Assembly: GCF_013215345.1 (NCBI RefSeq)
Contig: NZ_JABSOV010000026.1
Coordinates: 1 to 37,439 of the forward strand
Direction: 5' to 3'
DNA: 37,439 nucleotides
Source of the DNA: Colwellia sp.
Lineage (GTDB): Bacteria; Pseudomonadota; Gammaproteobacteria; Enterobacterales; Alteromonadaceae
Below the pieces are notes generated by a model. It was not told the DNA's origin. It saw only the letters and a program-made list of their open reading frames with translations, and searched no databases. Below, piece by piece: positions 17,037 to 27,447 of this stretch. The translations under genes and the position numbers were made by a program. Numbering within the stretch: the first letter of the stretch is position 1; the number at the start of each line of letters is the position of its first letter.

Positions 17037-17759
17037 ATGCCTCAAGAAACCCCTAAAATCTTAGTAGTAGATGATGATATGCGTTTACGCTCATTGTTAG
17101 AGCGTTATTTAGTGGAACAAGGCTTTACCGTGCGTAGTGCCGCTAACTCAGAACAAATGGATCGCTTACTTGAACGTGAAAATTTCCACCTATTAGTGTT
17201 AGATTTAATGTTACCAGGTGAAGACGGTTTATCCATTTGCCGCCGTTTACGTCAAAATTCAAATAACATTCCTATTGTTATGCTAACGGCAAAAGGTGAC
17301 GAAGTAGATAGAATTATTGGCTTAGAACTAGGTGCTGATGATTACATGCCTAAACCTTTTAACCCAAGAGAATTACTAGCGCGAATTAAAGCGGTATTGC
17401 GTCGTAGAACTCAAGAAGCCCCAGGTGCGCCTTCACTAGAAGAAAACATTGTAAGCTTTGGTGGTTACGAGTTAAATTTGGCCACCCGAGAGATGCAAAA
17501 AGGTGATATTAGCATGCCATTAACCAGTGGTGAATTTGCGGTATTAAAGGCATTGGTAACCCACCCTAGAGAGCCACTATCACGTGATAAGCTGATGAAC
17601 CTAGCCCGTGGTAGAGATTACTCGGCCTTAGAGCGCAGCATTGATGTACAAGTTTCTCGTTTGCGCCGTATGCTTGAAGTTGACCCAGCTAAACCACGAT
17701 ACTTGCAAACAGTTTGGGGCTTAGGTTATGTTTTTGTACCTGATGGTACTCCAGCTTAG
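17037..17759 (+). CDS. ompR: Two-component response regulator OmpR
   Basis: A 240-residue protein, against 239 in E. coli. The receiver domain has the acidic pair in ILVVDDD (Asp12-14), the phosphoacceptor Asp56 in LLVLDLMLPGEDG, the Thr in VMLTAKGD and the Lys in ADDYMPKPFNPREL. The C-terminal winged helix carries MPLTSGEFAVLKALV, LARGRDYSALERSIDVQVSR and the OmpR-type end QTVWGLGYVFVPDG. It responds to osmotic or envelope conditions through EnvZ and controls porin and motility genes in relatives. It is 12 nt upstream of envZ, so the two form an operon. Confidence 0.96.
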   Translation: MPQETPKILVVDDDMRLRSLLERYLVEQGFTVRSAANSEQMDRLLERENFHLLVLDLMLPGEDGLSICRRLRQNSNNIPIVMLTAKGDEVDRIIGLELGADDYMPKPFNPRELLARIKAVLRRRTQEAPGAPSLEENIVSFGGYELNLATREMQKGDISMPLTSGEFAVLKALVTHPREPLSRDKLMNLARGRDYSALERSIDVQVSRLRRMLEVDPAKPRYLQTVWGLGYVFVPDGTPA

Positions 17760-17771
17760 TTAATTAATTGT

Positions 17772-19061
17772 ATGAAAATATTACCTCGTAGTGCCTTTGG
17801 CCAAACGGTTTTATTGATAGGTTTTTTACTTTTTATCAATCAAATCGTTTCTTACATCTCCTTTGCCATTTATGTTTTCGACCCTCATCAGCAGCAAATC
17901 AATCAATTGCTGGCAAAACAGGTGCGGGTGGTTTTCATTGATATTGATGATGCTAAGTTAAGTCCTAAAATGGCCAAGGCATTTCACAACGAAACCGGCA
18001 TTGGTGTTTATCGTGAAGAAGATGCACTTAAGTTTGGCCTTGCCAATGCTGGCTTATTTCCTTATCGGTCTGAGCAAATGTCATTGTTACTTGGCGGCGA
18101 TGCTGAAGTGCGGATTTCTGATGGTAATGAATATTTATTTTGGATCCGTGCTCCACAAGCGCCACACCTTTGGGTAAAAATCCCCCTTGTTGGCATGGAA
18201 AGAGGTAACTTTAATCCGTTAGTTTTCTTTATGGTGGTTATTGGTTTATTAAGTGTTATGGGCGGCTGGGTTTTTGTTCGCCAGCTTAATAGGCCGTTAA
18301 AATCACTAGAAATAGCTGCTGAAGATGTTGGTCGTGGAGACTTTCCTGAGCCGTTGGTGGAACGCGGTACTTCTGAGATTATGGCGGTAACACAAGCCTT
18401 TAATCACATGTCTAAAGGCATCAAACAACTTGAGGATGACCGTAATTTATTAATGGCGGGTATTTCCCATGATCTACGCACGCCGTTAACACGTATTCGG
18501 CTGGCGAGTGAAATGATGCAAGATCAAGACGGCTTTCTTAAAGAAGGTATAGAAACCGATATCGAGGATATGAATAATATTATTGATCAGTTTATTGATT
18601 ACCTTCGTCACGACTCTAAAGATAAGGCCGAAATTGGCGATTTAAATGCCTTGGTTGATGAAGTGCTCAACGTTGAAAGGCCAAGTGATCGGTTGATAAC
18701 TTTCCATGGCGGTGACTGTCCTAAAATTCCTTTGCGACATGTCGCTGTTAGGCGGGCCCTAGCCAATTTAGTGCAAAATGCCATTCGCTATACCTCAGGT
18801 GATATTGATGTCTTTACAGGGGTGGAAAATGACTATGCCTTTATCATTGTCAGTGATAATGGTGCAGGTATTCCAGAAGCTGATATCGAACGCTTATTTC
18901 AGCCTTTTACCCAAGGTGATACTGCCCGTGGTACTGAAGGTAGCGGTTTAGGCTTAGCTATTATTAAACGTATTGTTGATACTCATGGCGGAAGCGTAGT
19001 ACTTTCAAACAAGCCATCGGGTGGCTTACAAGCGAAAGTGTCTTTGCCACTGAGCTTCTAA
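17772..19061 (+). CDS. envZ: Sensor histidine kinase EnvZ
   Basis: A 429-residue inner-membrane kinase, slightly shorter than E. coli EnvZ (450). There are two transmembrane helices (about 12-36 and 150-172) around a periplasmic loop of about 115 residues, then a HAMP domain ([20 protein letters not shown]), the H-box [20 protein letters not shown] with phosphoacceptor His233, the N-box [10 protein letters not shown], the G1 box SDNGAGIP and the G2 box [14 protein letters not shown]. The motif HDLRTPLTR is identical to that of EnvZ, where the Thr is needed for phosphatase activity. It follows ompR with a 12-nt gap and ends before a rho-independent terminator at 19092. Confidence 0.95.
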   Translation: MKILPRSAFGQTVLLIGFLLFINQIVSYISFAIYVFDPHQQQINQLLAKQVRVVFIDIDDAKLSPKMAKAFHNETGIGVYREEDALKFGLANAGLFPYRSEQMSLLLGGDAEVRISDGNEYLFWIRAPQAPHLWVKIPLVGMERGNFNPLVFFMVVIGLLSVMGGWVFVRQLNRPLKSLEIAAEDVGRGDFPEPLVERGTSEIMAVTQAFNHMSKGIKQLEDDRNLLMAGISHDLRTPLTRIRLASEMMQDQDGFLKEGIETDIEDMNNIIDQFIDYLRHDSKDKAEIGDLNALVDEVLNVERPSDRLITFHGGDCPKIPLRHVAVRRALANLVQNAIRYTSGDIDVFTGVENDYAFIIVSDNGAGIPEADIERLFQPFTQGDTARGTEGSGLGLAIIKRIVDTHGGSVVLSNKPSGGLQAKVSLPLSF

Positions 19062-19091
19062 GTAATCAAACGCAATAAGGCTAAGATCAAG

Positions 19092-19123
19092 ACCGCATTA
19101 ATAATAATTAGTGCGGTTTTTTT
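19092..19123 (+). terminator. Rho-independent terminator of ompR-envZ
   Basis: The stem ACCGCATTAA (19092-19101) pairs with TTAGTGCGGT (19108-19117, one G-T pair) over a 6-nt loop, followed by seven T residues. It is about 30 nt after the envZ stop. Confidence 0.9.
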
Positions 19124-19171
19124 GTCGTCGAAAATTGAGATTAGATATAAATAATTCTGCAGTCAGAAAAC

Positions 19172-19209
19172 AAAAAAGCCACAAGTAATTAAATACCTGT
19201 GGCTTTTTT
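19172..19209 (-). terminator. Rho-independent terminator of pckA
   Basis: A 12-bp perfect stem, AAAAAAGCCACA (19172-19183) with TGTGGCTTTTTT (19198-19209), has a 14-nt loop. On the minus strand it follows the pckA stop by about 47 nt and ends in a T-run; it can also act on plus-strand transcripts. Confidence 0.88.
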
Positions 19210-19255
19210 ATCAGTAGTTCTCACCTGATTAGCTAACGGCTGTTAACACATCATT

Positions 19256-20866
19256 TTACAACTGAGGACCAGCAGCAACTAATGCTTTACCATTATCAGT
19301 ATCAGTGAACTTTTCGAAGTTATTAACAAAACGTTTAGCTAATGCCGCGGCTTTATCATTCCAAATACTGGCATCTTCGTAAGTATTACGAGGGTCAAGA
19401 ATGTCACCTTCAACACCGGCAAGCTTAGTCGGTATTTCAAGATTAAACATTGGAATAACTGTTGTTTCAGCGTTATCGATAGAACCATCTAAGATTGCAT
19501 CAATAATGGCACGTGTCGCTTTAATTGAAATACGTTTACCAGTACCGTTCCAACCAGTATTAACTAGGTAAGCTTCAGCGCCAGCAGCTTCCATACGCTT
19601 GTGTAATACTTCAGCGTATTGAGTTGGATGTAAGCTTAAGAAAGCAGCACCAAAACAGCTCGAGAAAGTAGGTGTTGGCTCGGTAATACCACGTTCAGTA
19701 CCCGCTAATTTAGCAGTGAAACCTGAAAGGAAGTAATATTCAGTTTGCTCTGGCGTTAATTTAGCCACTGGTGGTAAAACACCAAAGGCATCAGCAGTTA
19801 AGAAAATTACTTTCTTAGCATGGCCAGCACGAGAAACCGGCTTAACGATATTGTCGATGTGGTGAATTGGGTAAGAAACACGAGTATTCTCAGTTTTTGA
19901 GTTATCGTCAAAATCAATTTTACCATTGGCATCAACAGTTACGTTTTCTAATAATGCATCACGACGAATTGCATTATAGATATCTGGTTCATTTTCTTTG
20001 CTTAGGTTGATTGTTTTTGCATAACAACCGCCTTCAAAGTTAAATACACCGTTATCATCCCAACCATGTTCATCGTCACCGATAAGTTGACGTTTAGGAT
20101 CTGTAGAAAGTGTGGTTTTACCTGTACCAGATAAACCAAAGAAGATTGCGGTATCGCCGTCTTCACCAACATTAGCACTACAGTGCATAGATGCTATGCC
20201 TTGCAGCGGAAGGTAATAGTTCATCATAGAGAACATACCTTTTTTCATTTCGCCGCCGTACCAAGTACCGCCAATCAATTGAATTTTTTCAGTTAAGTTG
20301 AAAGCAACAAAGTTTTCAGAGTTTAAACCTTGTTCTTGCCACTTATCGTTAACAGTTTTAGCACCGTTCATTACTACGAAATCAGGTTCATAGCTTTCTA
20401 GTTCAGCGTCAGTTGGACGAATGAACATGTTCTTAACAAAATGAGCTTGCCAAGCAACTTGCGTAATGAAGCGAACTTTTAAACGTGTTGCTTCATCAGC
20501 ACCACAATAAGTATCAACAACAAATAGGCGTTGACCAGAAAGTTGTGTAGTCACTAAACCTTTTAAATGATCCCAAGTTTCAGGAGTCATAGGTTTGTTG
20601 TCATTTTTACCTTGATCAGACCACCAAACTGTATCGCGAGTCACGTCATCACGAACAATATATTTATCTTTAGGAGAACGACCGGTAAATATCCCCGTAT
20701 CTACATTAACTGCACCAAGCTCAGTCACTACGCCTTTATCAAAGCCTTCAAGGCTAGCTTTAGTTTCTTCACTAAAAAGTAACTCATACGATGGGTTATA
20801 AACAACTTCATTAACATCGTTGATGCCGTATTGTGACAAATCAATTGAGTTTTTCGGGGCGGTCAT
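19256..20866 (-). CDS. pckA: Phosphoenolpyruvate carboxykinase (ATP)
   Basis: A 536-residue cytoplasmic enzyme (E. coli 540) converting oxaloacetate plus ATP to phosphoenolpyruvate, CO2 and ADP, the first committed step of gluconeogenesis. The sequence shows [14 protein letters not shown], the kinase-1 P-loop [11 protein letters not shown] with Lys250, the metal-binding [10 protein letters not shown] and the late [15 protein letters not shown] block. The start has an AGGAGT ribosome-binding site about 11 nt upstream. The gene is followed by its own terminator at 19172. Upstream, toward hslO, lies a 330-bp gap with palindromic sites (see 20926-21016). The order pckA-hslO-hslR-gspC matches Shewanella. 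Confidence 0.97.
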   Translation of the reverse strand: MTAPKNSIDLSQYGINDVNEVVYNPSYELLFSEETKASLEGFDKGVVTELGAVNVDTGIFTGRSPKDKYIVRDDVTRDTVWWSDQGKNDNKPMTPETWDHLKGLVTTQLSGQRLFVVDTYCGADEATRLKVRFITQVAWQAHFVKNMFIRPTDAELESYEPDFVVMNGAKTVNDKWQEQGLNSENFVAFNLTEKIQLIGGTWYGGEMKKGMFSMMNYYLPLQGIASMHCSANVGEDGDTAIFFGLSGTGKTTLSTDPKRQLIGDDEHGWDDNGVFNFEGGCYAKTINLSKENEPDIYNAIRRDALLENVTVDANGKIDFDDNSKTENTRVSYPIHHIDNIVKPVSRAGHAKKVIFLTADAFGVLPPVAKLTPEQTEYYFLSGFTAKLAGTERGITEPTPTFSSCFGAAFLSLHPTQYAEVLHKRMEAAGAEAYLVNTGWNGTGKRISIKATRAIIDAILDGSIDNAETTVIPMFNLEIPTKLAGVEGDILDPRNTYEDASIWNDKAAALAKRFVNNFEKFTDTDNGKALVAAGPQL

Positions 20867-20925
20867 AGCAAATTCACTCCTAAGTATGACAAATTAAATA
20901 TTTAAGTAGGTTTATGAAGGGCGCT

Positions 20926-21016
20926 GTGAAAGTTTTCAGGCAGCCTTCATTGTCGCTATTTTAGGTTAATAGCGATCAAAACGAAAGTAAAAAATAGTTT
21001 AATGTGAAAGTTTTCA
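20926..21016 (-). promoter_or_regulatory. pckA upstream region with two identical palindromic sites
   Basis: The 13-mer GTGAAAGTTTTCA occurs exactly twice, at 20926-20938 and 21004-21016, 78 bp apart. Its core TGAAAGTTTTCA has 5-bp inverted arms and differs only at the two central bases from the E. coli Cra consensus TGAAACGTTTCA; pckA is a known Cra target in E. coli. Between them is an 8-bp inverted repeat, TCGCTATT (20953-20960) and AATAGCGA (20968-20975). They are about 60-150 bp upstream of pckA. These are candidate regulator sites only. Confidence 0.5.
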
Positions 21017-21116
21017 CTATAAATATCATGAATGGTTAGATCTAAAACTATTTTTATTCAAACAAAACAGCTCTTAAGCTAGGTGGGTAAGGGGTAGGTG
21101 GGGTTTTATTCTAGCT

Positions 21117-21152
21117 ATTAATTATCACTATGTGGAATAAGTGATAATTAAT
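21117..21152. repeat. Perfect 13-bp inverted repeat between hslO and pckA
   Basis: ATTAATTATCACT (21117-21129) and AGTGATAATTAAT (21140-21152) are perfect inverted repeats separated by 10 nt. It starts about 45 nt downstream of the hslO stop and about 250 nt upstream of the pckA start. There is no T-run on either side, so it is not a standard terminator. It may be a 3'-end hairpin of the hslO mRNA or an operator. Confidence 0.6.
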
Positions 21153-21196
21153 ACTGGCTAATATGGCTGGTTTTGATGAAAAAACAGCCATTTATT

Positions 21197-22078
21197 TTAA
21201 TGGTTAACTTTCGAAATGAAACTTTGCAAGCTTAGCTCATCAAAATCGTAAGTGGTGATGCAATAATCACAGGTCATCGAAATTTTACCTTGCTCTGCTA
21301 ATATAGCTTTTATTTCACTCGGCTCTATTTGTGAGATTGCAGCTAAACATTTATCGGCAGAACAACCACATTGGTAACTCACTGCTTGTGGTTCAAAAAT
21401 ATTCACTTTTTCTTGGTGATATAAACGATAAAGTAACGCTTCTGCTTCAAGTGAAAAAATCTCTTCACTTTTGATGGTATTAGTCAGCTGGCACAAATGT
21501 TCAAAGTCACTTTCTTGCTTAGCTTTATTGTCAGCACTACCATCGCCATCAGGCAACAATTGTACTAGGGCACCAGCGACTTGCTTGCTGTTTTCATCAT
21601 TAAACAACCAAACTTTAGTTGGAATTTGTTCTGATACATCAAAGTAATGAGCTAAGCAACCAGCCAGATCATCTGCATCTAAAGCAACCACACCCTGATA
21701 TGCTTCACCAGCCTTAGGGCGTATGGTGATAATCATGGTGCCTTTGCCAATTAAAGCTTTAAGGCCATTTGCTTCACTAGCTTCTGCTACATCAGCTATC
21801 TTGGCAATACCACGCATTTGTTGGTTATTATTGCCACTGACTGACATATAACCAATCGGGCCGTCACCTTGCAATTGCACGGTAATATCCCCCTCAAACT
21901 TTAATGTCGCAGTTAAAAGGCAGGTTGCACTCAATAACTCACCGAGTAATTTTTCAACTCCCGCAGGGTAATTATGATTTTTAATTATACTTTCAAAGCT
22001 ACTACTTAACTGAACTAGCTCACCACGGGCATGGGCATCGGTAAATAAGTAGCGATTTAAGACATTGAATTGGCTCAT
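21197..22078 (-). CDS. hslO: Redox-regulated chaperone Hsp33
   Basis: A 293-residue cytoplasmic holdase chaperone, matching E. coli Hsp33 (292). The zinc-binding switch near the C terminus has the CxC pair Cys237/Cys239 (YQCGCSADK) and the CxxC pair Cys270/Cys273 (MTCDYC). Oxidation forms disulfides, releases zinc and activates the protein under oxidative heat stress. A fifth Cys (ADKCLAA) lies close to the first pair. The N-terminal blocks YLFTDAHARGELVQL and SATCLLTATLKFEGDITVQLQG are family hallmarks. It lies 5 nt downstream of hslR, in a two-gene heat-shock operon as in other gammaproteobacteria. Confidence 0.97.
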   Translation of the reverse strand: MSQFNVLNRYLFTDAHARGELVQLSSSFESIIKNHNYPAGVEKLLGELLSATCLLTATLKFEGDITVQLQGDGPIGYMSVSGNNNQQMRGIAKIADVAEASEANGLKALIGKGTMIITIRPKAGEAYQGVVALDADDLAGCLAHYFDVSEQIPTKVWLFNDENSKQVAGALVQLLPDGDGSADNKAKQESDFEHLCQLTNTIKSEEIFSLEAEALLYRLYHQEKVNIFEPQAVSYQCGCSADKCLAAISQIEPSEIKAILAEQGKISMTCDYCITTYDFDELSLQSFISKVNH

Positions 22079-22083
22079 GGAGG

Positions 22084-22488
22084 TTAGATCCTTTCTTTAA
22101 ATTCACGTAGTTTTCTACGTTGTTTTTTATCGGGTTTAGTATCACTAGCGGGACTTAATAAAATACCTTGTTTTCGTGCGAAGGCATTTTTTTCACGGCT
22201 ATCAATACTTTGCTTACTTTCTTGGTATAATGTTTGAGCAAAAGTAGCGTCTTTGCGTTTATCCGCTAAGGCGATAACGGTGACTTGTTTTTCTTCAAAT
22301 CCTTGACGAATTTTTATTATATCACCGATTGATACGGCTTTACCTGACTTAGTGCGTTGACCGTTGTAAAAAACTTTGCCGCCATCAATCATTTGTTTGG
22401 CAATAGCACGGGTCCGATAAAACCTTGCGGCCCAGAGCCATTTGTCTAATCGTGTTGAGCTATTTTCCGCTGTTTTACTTGTGCTCAT
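22084..22488 (-). CDS. hslR: Heat-shock protein 15, S4-domain ribosome-associated protein
   Basis: A 134-residue basic protein with an S4 RNA-binding domain at the N terminus (TRLDKWLWAARFYRTRAIAK, then GGKVFYNGQRTKSGKAVSIGD). This is the Hsp15 signature; E. coli Hsp15 (133 residues) binds stalled 50S subunits carrying peptidyl-tRNA after heat shock. The C-terminal end is lysine- and arginine-rich (KPDKKQRRKLREFKERI), as expected for rRNA binding. It is 5 nt upstream of hslO in the same operon and divergent from gspC across a 256-bp gap. Confidence 0.95.
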   Translation of the reverse strand: MSTSKTAENSSTRLDKWLWAARFYRTRAIAKQMIDGGKVFYNGQRTKSGKAVSIGDIIKIRQGFEEKQVTVIALADKRKDATFAQTLYQESKQSIDSREKNAFARKQGILLSPASDTKPDKKQRRKLREFKERI

Positions 22489-22744
22489 AATAAACCTAAA
22501 AATGGAACTTTAATGAATTGGCTGAGTCTGAAAATGATTATAACAGCTGGTAATTATCGAGTAGTAACTTTTTTGTTACCATTTTATTTACTAAATGCCT
22601 TAAAAACTCAGGGTATTACTTGTTGCATAGCTTGTGGTCAAGTATCATCCGTGTTTATCTAACAGTAAAGTAACAAAAAACTAACATATGGCTTTTGCTA
22701 TATGTGGCTGTATTTTTTCATAAATAATAACAATATAAGTAGAT
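22489..22744. promoter_or_regulatory. Divergent hslR / gspC promoter region with a leader hairpin
   Basis: This 256-bp AT-rich region holds the promoters for hslR-hslO (-) and the gsp operon (+). A hairpin of 9-bp arms (ACATATGGC, 22684-22692; GCTATATGT, 22697-22705; one mismatch, TTTT loop) lies 40-60 nt upstream of the gspC ATG and is followed by a short T-run at about 22713. It could form in the gsp leader mRNA. I did not identify a clear heat-shock promoter for hslR. Confidence 0.45.
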
Positions 22745-23695
22745 ATGCCACTTCCCTCTAACATGACAGATCTTTCATCTATATTCACTCAACTTGGTCA
22801 TCGACGTGTTGCGCAATTTGCGATGGCGGTATTATTAGTCTATATCGCCTATGTTGGCGCAAAAATCACCTGGTCTGTAGTACCGCAAGCACAGACTAGT
22901 CAAAGTACTTCAACGGCAATAAATAGTCGAAATGCTAATAGCAGTAAGCAAAATCATACCGTTGATGTTGCTAAAATACAGTCACTTAATCTATTTGGTT
23001 TATATAATGAAGGTGACGTTGTTGAAGCTGAAATTGAAATGGCTAACGTGCCAGAAACTAGATTAAATTTAGTGTTAACTGGGTTAGTCGCTAGTGACGA
23101 GCAATCAAAAGCAGCTGCAATCATTGAATATCAAGGCAAACAAGAAACCTACGGTATTGGCGATATTATTATCGGCACCCGTGCTAACCTTGAACAAGTA
23201 CTAATGGATAGAGTGTTAATCAAGCAATCTGGTCGATTAGAAACCTTAATGCTTGATGGCTTTGACTATAATCAGCCAGCAAAAAAAATAGCTAACAAGC
23301 CAGCCGCTAAAAGAAATAAGACAAAAATAGGGCCACAATCTTCGCGTTCAGGTGTGGTCGATCAAAGAAGCAATAAACAATTAACTGCGACCGCTAAAAG
23401 CTTACGTGCTGAATTTTCGCAAGATCCGGCAAAAATAGGCGATTATTTACGTATTTCACCCAAGCGTAAAGACGGCAAGATCATTGGCTATACCCTTAGA
23501 CCCGGTAAAAAACCTGAATTTTTCAAACTCGCTGGCTTAAAAGCCGGTGATGTTGCCGTTGAAATGAACGGCTTTGATTTAATTGCCCCGACACAAGCAA
23601 TGCAAGCCATGGCTGAAATGCGACAGGCCCGTGATATTTCACTGCTGGTAAATCGCCAAGGTAATTTAACCGAAATATTAATTAGCTTAGATTAA
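22745..23695 (+). CDS. gspC: Type II secretion inner-membrane protein GspC
   Basis: A 316-residue bitopic protein and first gene of the secretion operon. It has a cytoplasmic N terminus, one transmembrane helix (about 22-42, FAMAVLLVYIAYVGAKITW), a periplasmic homology region (about 75-170, LNLFGLYNEGD through YGIGDIIIG) and a C-terminal PDZ domain (about 215-316, with FFKLAGLKAGDVAVEMNGF). GspC links the inner-membrane platform to the GspD secretin and helps select substrates. The linker between the HR and PDZ regions is long and Lys/Asn/Ser-rich (about 180-215). It is followed by gspD after 120 nt. Confidence 0.94.
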   Translation: MPLPSNMTDLSSIFTQLGHRRVAQFAMAVLLVYIAYVGAKITWSVVPQAQTSQSTSTAINSRNANSSKQNHTVDVAKIQSLNLFGLYNEGDVVEAEIEMANVPETRLNLVLTGLVASDEQSKAAAIIEYQGKQETYGIGDIIIGTRANLEQVLMDRVLIKQSGRLETLMLDGFDYNQPAKKIANKPAAKRNKTKIGPQSSRSGVVDQRSNKQLTATAKSLRAEFSQDPAKIGDYLRISPKRKDGKIIGYTLRPGKKPEFFKLAGLKAGDVAVEMNGFDLIAPTQAMQAMAEMRQARDISLLVNRQGNLTEILISLD

Positions 23696-23815
23696 ATTGC
23701 TAAGCTAGCTGAATAAACTAACGTAATTTTTAAACTGAAAATTATTTATAACTATTTTCTATAAAGACTATTGAGATAGATTTTCTTTAAAGTTAAATAA
23801 GCAGAGACACTAATA

Positions 23816-25918
23816 ATGATGAAAAAGTTTTTATTAATTTTAACGACAGCAATGGCATTTAATTTTTTATGCTTAGTGGGTCAAGCCAGTGCTGCACAAT
23901 ACTCTCCTAATTTTAAGGGTACTGAAATTACCGAGTTCGTTAATATAGTCGGTAGAAACTTGAAAAAGACCATGATTATCGATCCTAACGTGCGCGGTAA
24001 AATTAATGTCCGTAGTTATGATTTATTATCGGAAGAACAATACTATCAATTCTTTCTCAATGTCCTTGAAGTATACGGTTATGCGGCGGTAGCTAAAGAT
24101 AATAATATTATTAAAATTATCCGTAACAAAGATGCTAAAACAGCGGCTATTCCTGTTATTGGTAGCGACAGTAATATATTGGGTGATGAAATGGTCACTC
24201 GTGTACTTGAAGTCAAAAATGTTACCGTCCGTGAATTAGTACCCTTGTTAAGACAATTATCTGACCAAGCAGGTGGCGGTAACGTGGTTAATTATGACCC
24301 AGCAAATGTCATTATGTTAACGGGTACCGCATCAACGGTTAATCGACTGGTTAAAATCATTGAACGTGTTGATAGAGCCGGCGATCAAGATGTTGAAATT
24401 ATTAAGCTAAAATATGCTTCAGCAGGTGAAATGGTGCGTATCATTGAAGCAATGAACAAGCCAAGCAGTGGTAAATCAGGTAAACCGACTTTTCTTATTC
24501 CTAAAATTGTTGCCGATGATAGATCAAATAGCGTTATTGTCAGTGGTGAAGTGAAAGCACGTGAGCGGGTAATACGTTTGGTTAAACGCTTAGATAGCGA
24601 ATTGGCCACTAGTGGTAATACTTATGTTCATTACCTGAAATACTCAAAAGCAGAGGATTTAGTTAAGGTATTACAAGGGGTTAGTGAGTCCATTAGCTCA
24701 GAAAGCAAGAGCACAAAAAGCAAATCACGCAGTAGTACAAAACGTAATGTTAGCATTGAAGCTCATGAGTCTACCAATAGTTTGGTGATAACGGCACAGC
24801 CTGATATGTTGCGCTCTTTAAAGGAGGTTATTCGTCAACTCGATAAACGTCGTGCGCAAGTGCTAGTCGAGGCTATTATTGTCGAAGTCTATGAAACGGA
24901 TGGCATCAGTCTAGGGGTGCAATGGGGTAATGAAAATTTTGGTTTCACCCAGTTTACCAATGGACCAGCTACTATTTCATCCGTGGCTGCCGGTGTGGAA
25001 GCAGCTAAAACGACAAAGGGGGAGTTTGTTCCAGCCCTGCTCGGTGATAATAACCAAGTAATTCAAGAGGGTTATTATAAAAGTGAGACCAAAGGTGATT
25101 TTACTTTATTAGGGGCGGCATTAGGCTCAGCTAGTGGTTTAGTTACGGGAATAGTTTCGGGTGACTGGGCCGCTATTATTCAAGCAGTGAGCAGTAACAC
25201 CAACTCAAATATCTTAGCGACGCCAAGTATATTAACCCTAGATAATGAAGAGGCCTACTTTATTGTTGGTCAAGAAGTGCCAATTATTACCGGCTCAGCT
25301 ACGGGCGATAATAACTCTAACCCATTCCAAACGGTAGATCGTCAAGAAGTTGGGATAAAACTGCGTGTTACTCCGCAAGTAAATGAAGGCAATGCGGTAC
25401 AACTAGTGATTGAGCAGGAAGTTTCCTCGGTAAGTGGTACTACTGGCGTTGATATCTCCATTAACAAAAGAGAAATTAAAACCACGGTTATGGCAGATAG
25501 TGGCGAAACCATTGTTTTAGGTGGCTTGATTGATGAAGATGTACAAGAAAGTGTGCAAAAGGTACCAATTTTAGGTGACATACCCTTTATTGGTCACTTA
25601 TTTAAATCAACTTCAAATAGTACCCGTAAACGTAATTTAATGGTGTTTTTACGCGCTACCATCGTTCGTGACTCTGGTTTAATGAAAGAAATAAGTGAGT
25701 CAAAGTATAACTATATTCGCGCCGATCAAATTCGCAAACATGAAGAAGGCTTGTCATTAATGAGTAATGAAAACATGCCAATATTGCCACAATGGCAAGA
25801 TAAATTAACCTTACCGCCGTCATTTGATGACTACCAGAAAAAACTGGAAGATAAAAATGTCGACTTGCCTAAGCCGCCAACAACAACAGAAGGCGTTGCT
25901 ACGGAAGAGAAGCACTAA
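23816..25918 (+). CDS. gspD: Type II secretion secretin GspD
   Basis: A 700-residue outer-membrane secretin. A signal peptide (cleaved after about residue 27, ASA/AQYS) is followed by the N0 domain ([20 protein letters not shown]), N1-N3 repeats (about 120-350) and the secretin core with [13 protein letters not shown] and the [17 protein letters not shown] motif. The end [20 protein letters not shown] is the conserved gate and lip region. It assembles a 15-mer pore through which folded substrates leave the periplasm. An N3-region linker rich in Ser and Lys (about 290-306) is longer than minimal. The TAA shares its last A with the gspE ATG, so the two are translationally coupled. Confidence 0.97.
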   Translation: MMKKFLLILTTAMAFNFLCLVGQASAAQYSPNFKGTEITEFVNIVGRNLKKTMIIDPNVRGKINVRSYDLLSEEQYYQFFLNVLEVYGYAAVAKDNNIIKIIRNKDAKTAAIPVIGSDSNILGDEMVTRVLEVKNVTVRELVPLLRQLSDQAGGGNVVNYDPANVIMLTGTASTVNRLVKIIERVDRAGDQDVEIIKLKYASAGEMVRIIEAMNKPSSGKSGKPTFLIPKIVADDRSNSVIVSGEVKARERVIRLVKRLDSELATSGNTYVHYLKYSKAEDLVKVLQGVSESISSESKSTKSKSRSSTKRNVSIEAHESTNSLVITAQPDMLRSLKEVIRQLDKRRAQVLVEAIIVEVYETDGISLGVQWGNENFGFTQFTNGPATISSVAAGVEAAKTTKGEFVPALLGDNNQVIQEGYYKSETKGDFTLLGAALGSASGLVTGIVSGDWAAIIQAVSSNTNSNILATPSILTLDNEEAYFIVGQEVPIITGSATGDNNSNPFQTVDRQEVGIKLRVTPQVNEGNAVQLVIEQEVSSVSGTTGVDISINKREIKTTVMADSGETIVLGGLIDEDVQESVQKVPILGDIPFIGHLFKSTSNSTRKRNLMVFLRATIVRDSGLMKEISESKYNYIRADQIRKHEEGLSLMSNENMPILPQWQDKLTLPPSFDDYQKKLEDKNVDLPKPPTTTEGVATEEKH

Positions 25919-27444
25919 TGACAGATGATGTTGCAGTAGCTATGGATGAGACTGAGCCAGCACAAAGCAGTAGTGCTTGGTTGTTGCCGTTCGCGTTTGC
26001 TAAACGCCATAGTGTGCTTATTTCTACCGATGAAGAAAGTGGCGACTATATTTTACATTGCTTGGCAGAGGTTAACTTCGACATTATTTTAGAGATTCGT
26101 CGCATTCTAAAAGCTCCCTTTAATTTCGATTTTTTACAGTTACCAGAGTTTGAATTACTGCTAACCCAAGCGTACCAAAGAGACTCCTCCGAAGCGCAGC
26201 AAATGATGGAAGATATTGGTAATGAAGTAGACTTATATTCGTTAGCCGATGAATTTACTGAAAGTGAAGATTTACTAGAAAATGAAGATGATGCGCCTAT
26301 TATAAAGCTGATTAATGCCATGCTCAGTGAAGCCATCAAAGAAAGTGCTTCTGATATCCATATTGAAACCTTTGAAAATAGCTTACAAATTCGCTTTCGT
26401 GTCGATGGTATTTTACGGGAAATATTAAAGCCCAATCGAAAACTAGCTTCCTTGTTGGTTTCACGTATTAAGGTTATGGCCAAGCTCGATATTGCTGAAA
26501 AACGTATTCCACAGGATGGTCGGATCTCTCTACGCATAGGTGGTCGCGCTGTTGATGTGCGTGTTTCTACTATGCCCACAGGTCATGGTGAAAGGGTAGT
26601 ATTACGATTACTCGATAAAAATGCAGCTCGCTTAGATTTGAAAGACTTGGGCATGACCGACACTAATAGAGCTAATTTTTCCAAGCTTATTGAAAAACCT
26701 CATGGCATCATTTTAGTTACCGGTCCTACCGGCTCAGGTAAAAGTACCACCCTCTATGCTGGCCTTATGCAAATTGATGCCAAAGAACGTAATATTTTAA
26801 CCTGCGAAGACCCGATTGAATATTCCATTGAAGGCATCGGACAAATGCAAGTCAATACTAAAGTTGATATGACTTTTGCTCGTGGCTTGCGTGCCATTTT
26901 ACGTCAAGATCCTGATGTGGTCATGGTCGGTGAAATTCGCGATTTAGAAACTGCGCAAATTGCCGTACAAGCCAGTTTAACTGGTCACTTGGTATTATCT
27001 ACCTTACATACCAATACCGCCGCGGGTGCTATAACCCGTATGGAAGATATGGGCGTAGAGCCATTTTTACTGTCTTCAAGTTTATTAGGGGTCTTAGCGC
27101 AACGTTTGGTACGAACACTTTGCCGACATTGTAAAGAAAGCCACCTACCTGATGAAGAAGAGCGACATTTATTAGCCTTAGCCGACGATAATAGCGCCAT
27201 GATATATCGCGCTGTTGGTTGTAAGGAATGTAGCTTTAAAGGTTATCGTGGCCGCATGGGCATCCATGAATTATTACCGGTTGATGAACAAATACGAGAG
27301 ATTATTCACAATGGCCATGGTGAGCAAGCTATTGAGAAATATGCCCGTAAAGCCAACGCCAGTATCCGCCGAGATGGCTTTGATAAAGTGATGTTAGGGC
27401 AAACCACCTTAGAAGAAGTTTTACGTGTTACCCGTGAAGATTAA
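25918..27444 (+). CDS. gspE: Type II secretion ATPase GspE
   Basis: A 508-residue cytoplasmic AAA-like ATPase that drives pseudopilus assembly. Motifs in order are the Walker [15 protein letters not shown] (from Gly269), the Asp box [19 protein letters not shown], the Walker B region [15 protein letters not shown] and the His box [13 protein letters not shown]. The zinc-binding tetracysteine typical of GspE follows: Cys402/Cys405 (CRHC) and Cys435/Cys438 (CKEC). The N-terminal domain binds GspL. The start overlaps the gspD stop by one base. A 268-bp repeat begins 3 nt after the stop codon, separating gspE from gspF by 326 bp. Confidence 0.97.
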   Translation: MTDDVAVAMDETEPAQSSSAWLLPFAFAKRHSVLISTDEESGDYILHCLAEVNFDIILEIRRILKAPFNFDFLQLPEFELLLTQAYQRDSSEAQQMMEDIGNEVDLYSLADEFTESEDLLENEDDAPIIKLINAMLSEAIKESASDIHIETFENSLQIRFRVDGILREILKPNRKLASLLVSRIKVMAKLDIAEKRIPQDGRISLRIGGRAVDVRVSTMPTGHGERVVLRLLDKNAARLDLKDLGMTDTNRANFSKLIEKPHGIILVTGPTGSGKSTTLYAGLMQIDAKERNILTCEDPIEYSIEGIGQMQVNTKVDMTFARGLRAILRQDPDVVMVGEIRDLETAQIAVQASLTGHLVLSTLHTNTAAGAITRMEDMGVEPFLLSSSLLGVLAQRLVRTLCRHCKESHLPDEEERHLLALADDNSAMIYRAVGCKECSFKGYRGRMGIHELLPVDEQIREIIHNGHGEQAIEKYARKANASIRRDGFDKVMLGQTTLEEVLRVTRED

Positions 27445-27447
27445 TTT

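Noticed and set aside
26046-26579. 177-codon open frame antisense to gspE
   Set aside because: It is a shadow of gspE: Ser/Ile/Lys-biased composition, no domain, and the sense frame is a fully conserved ATPase.
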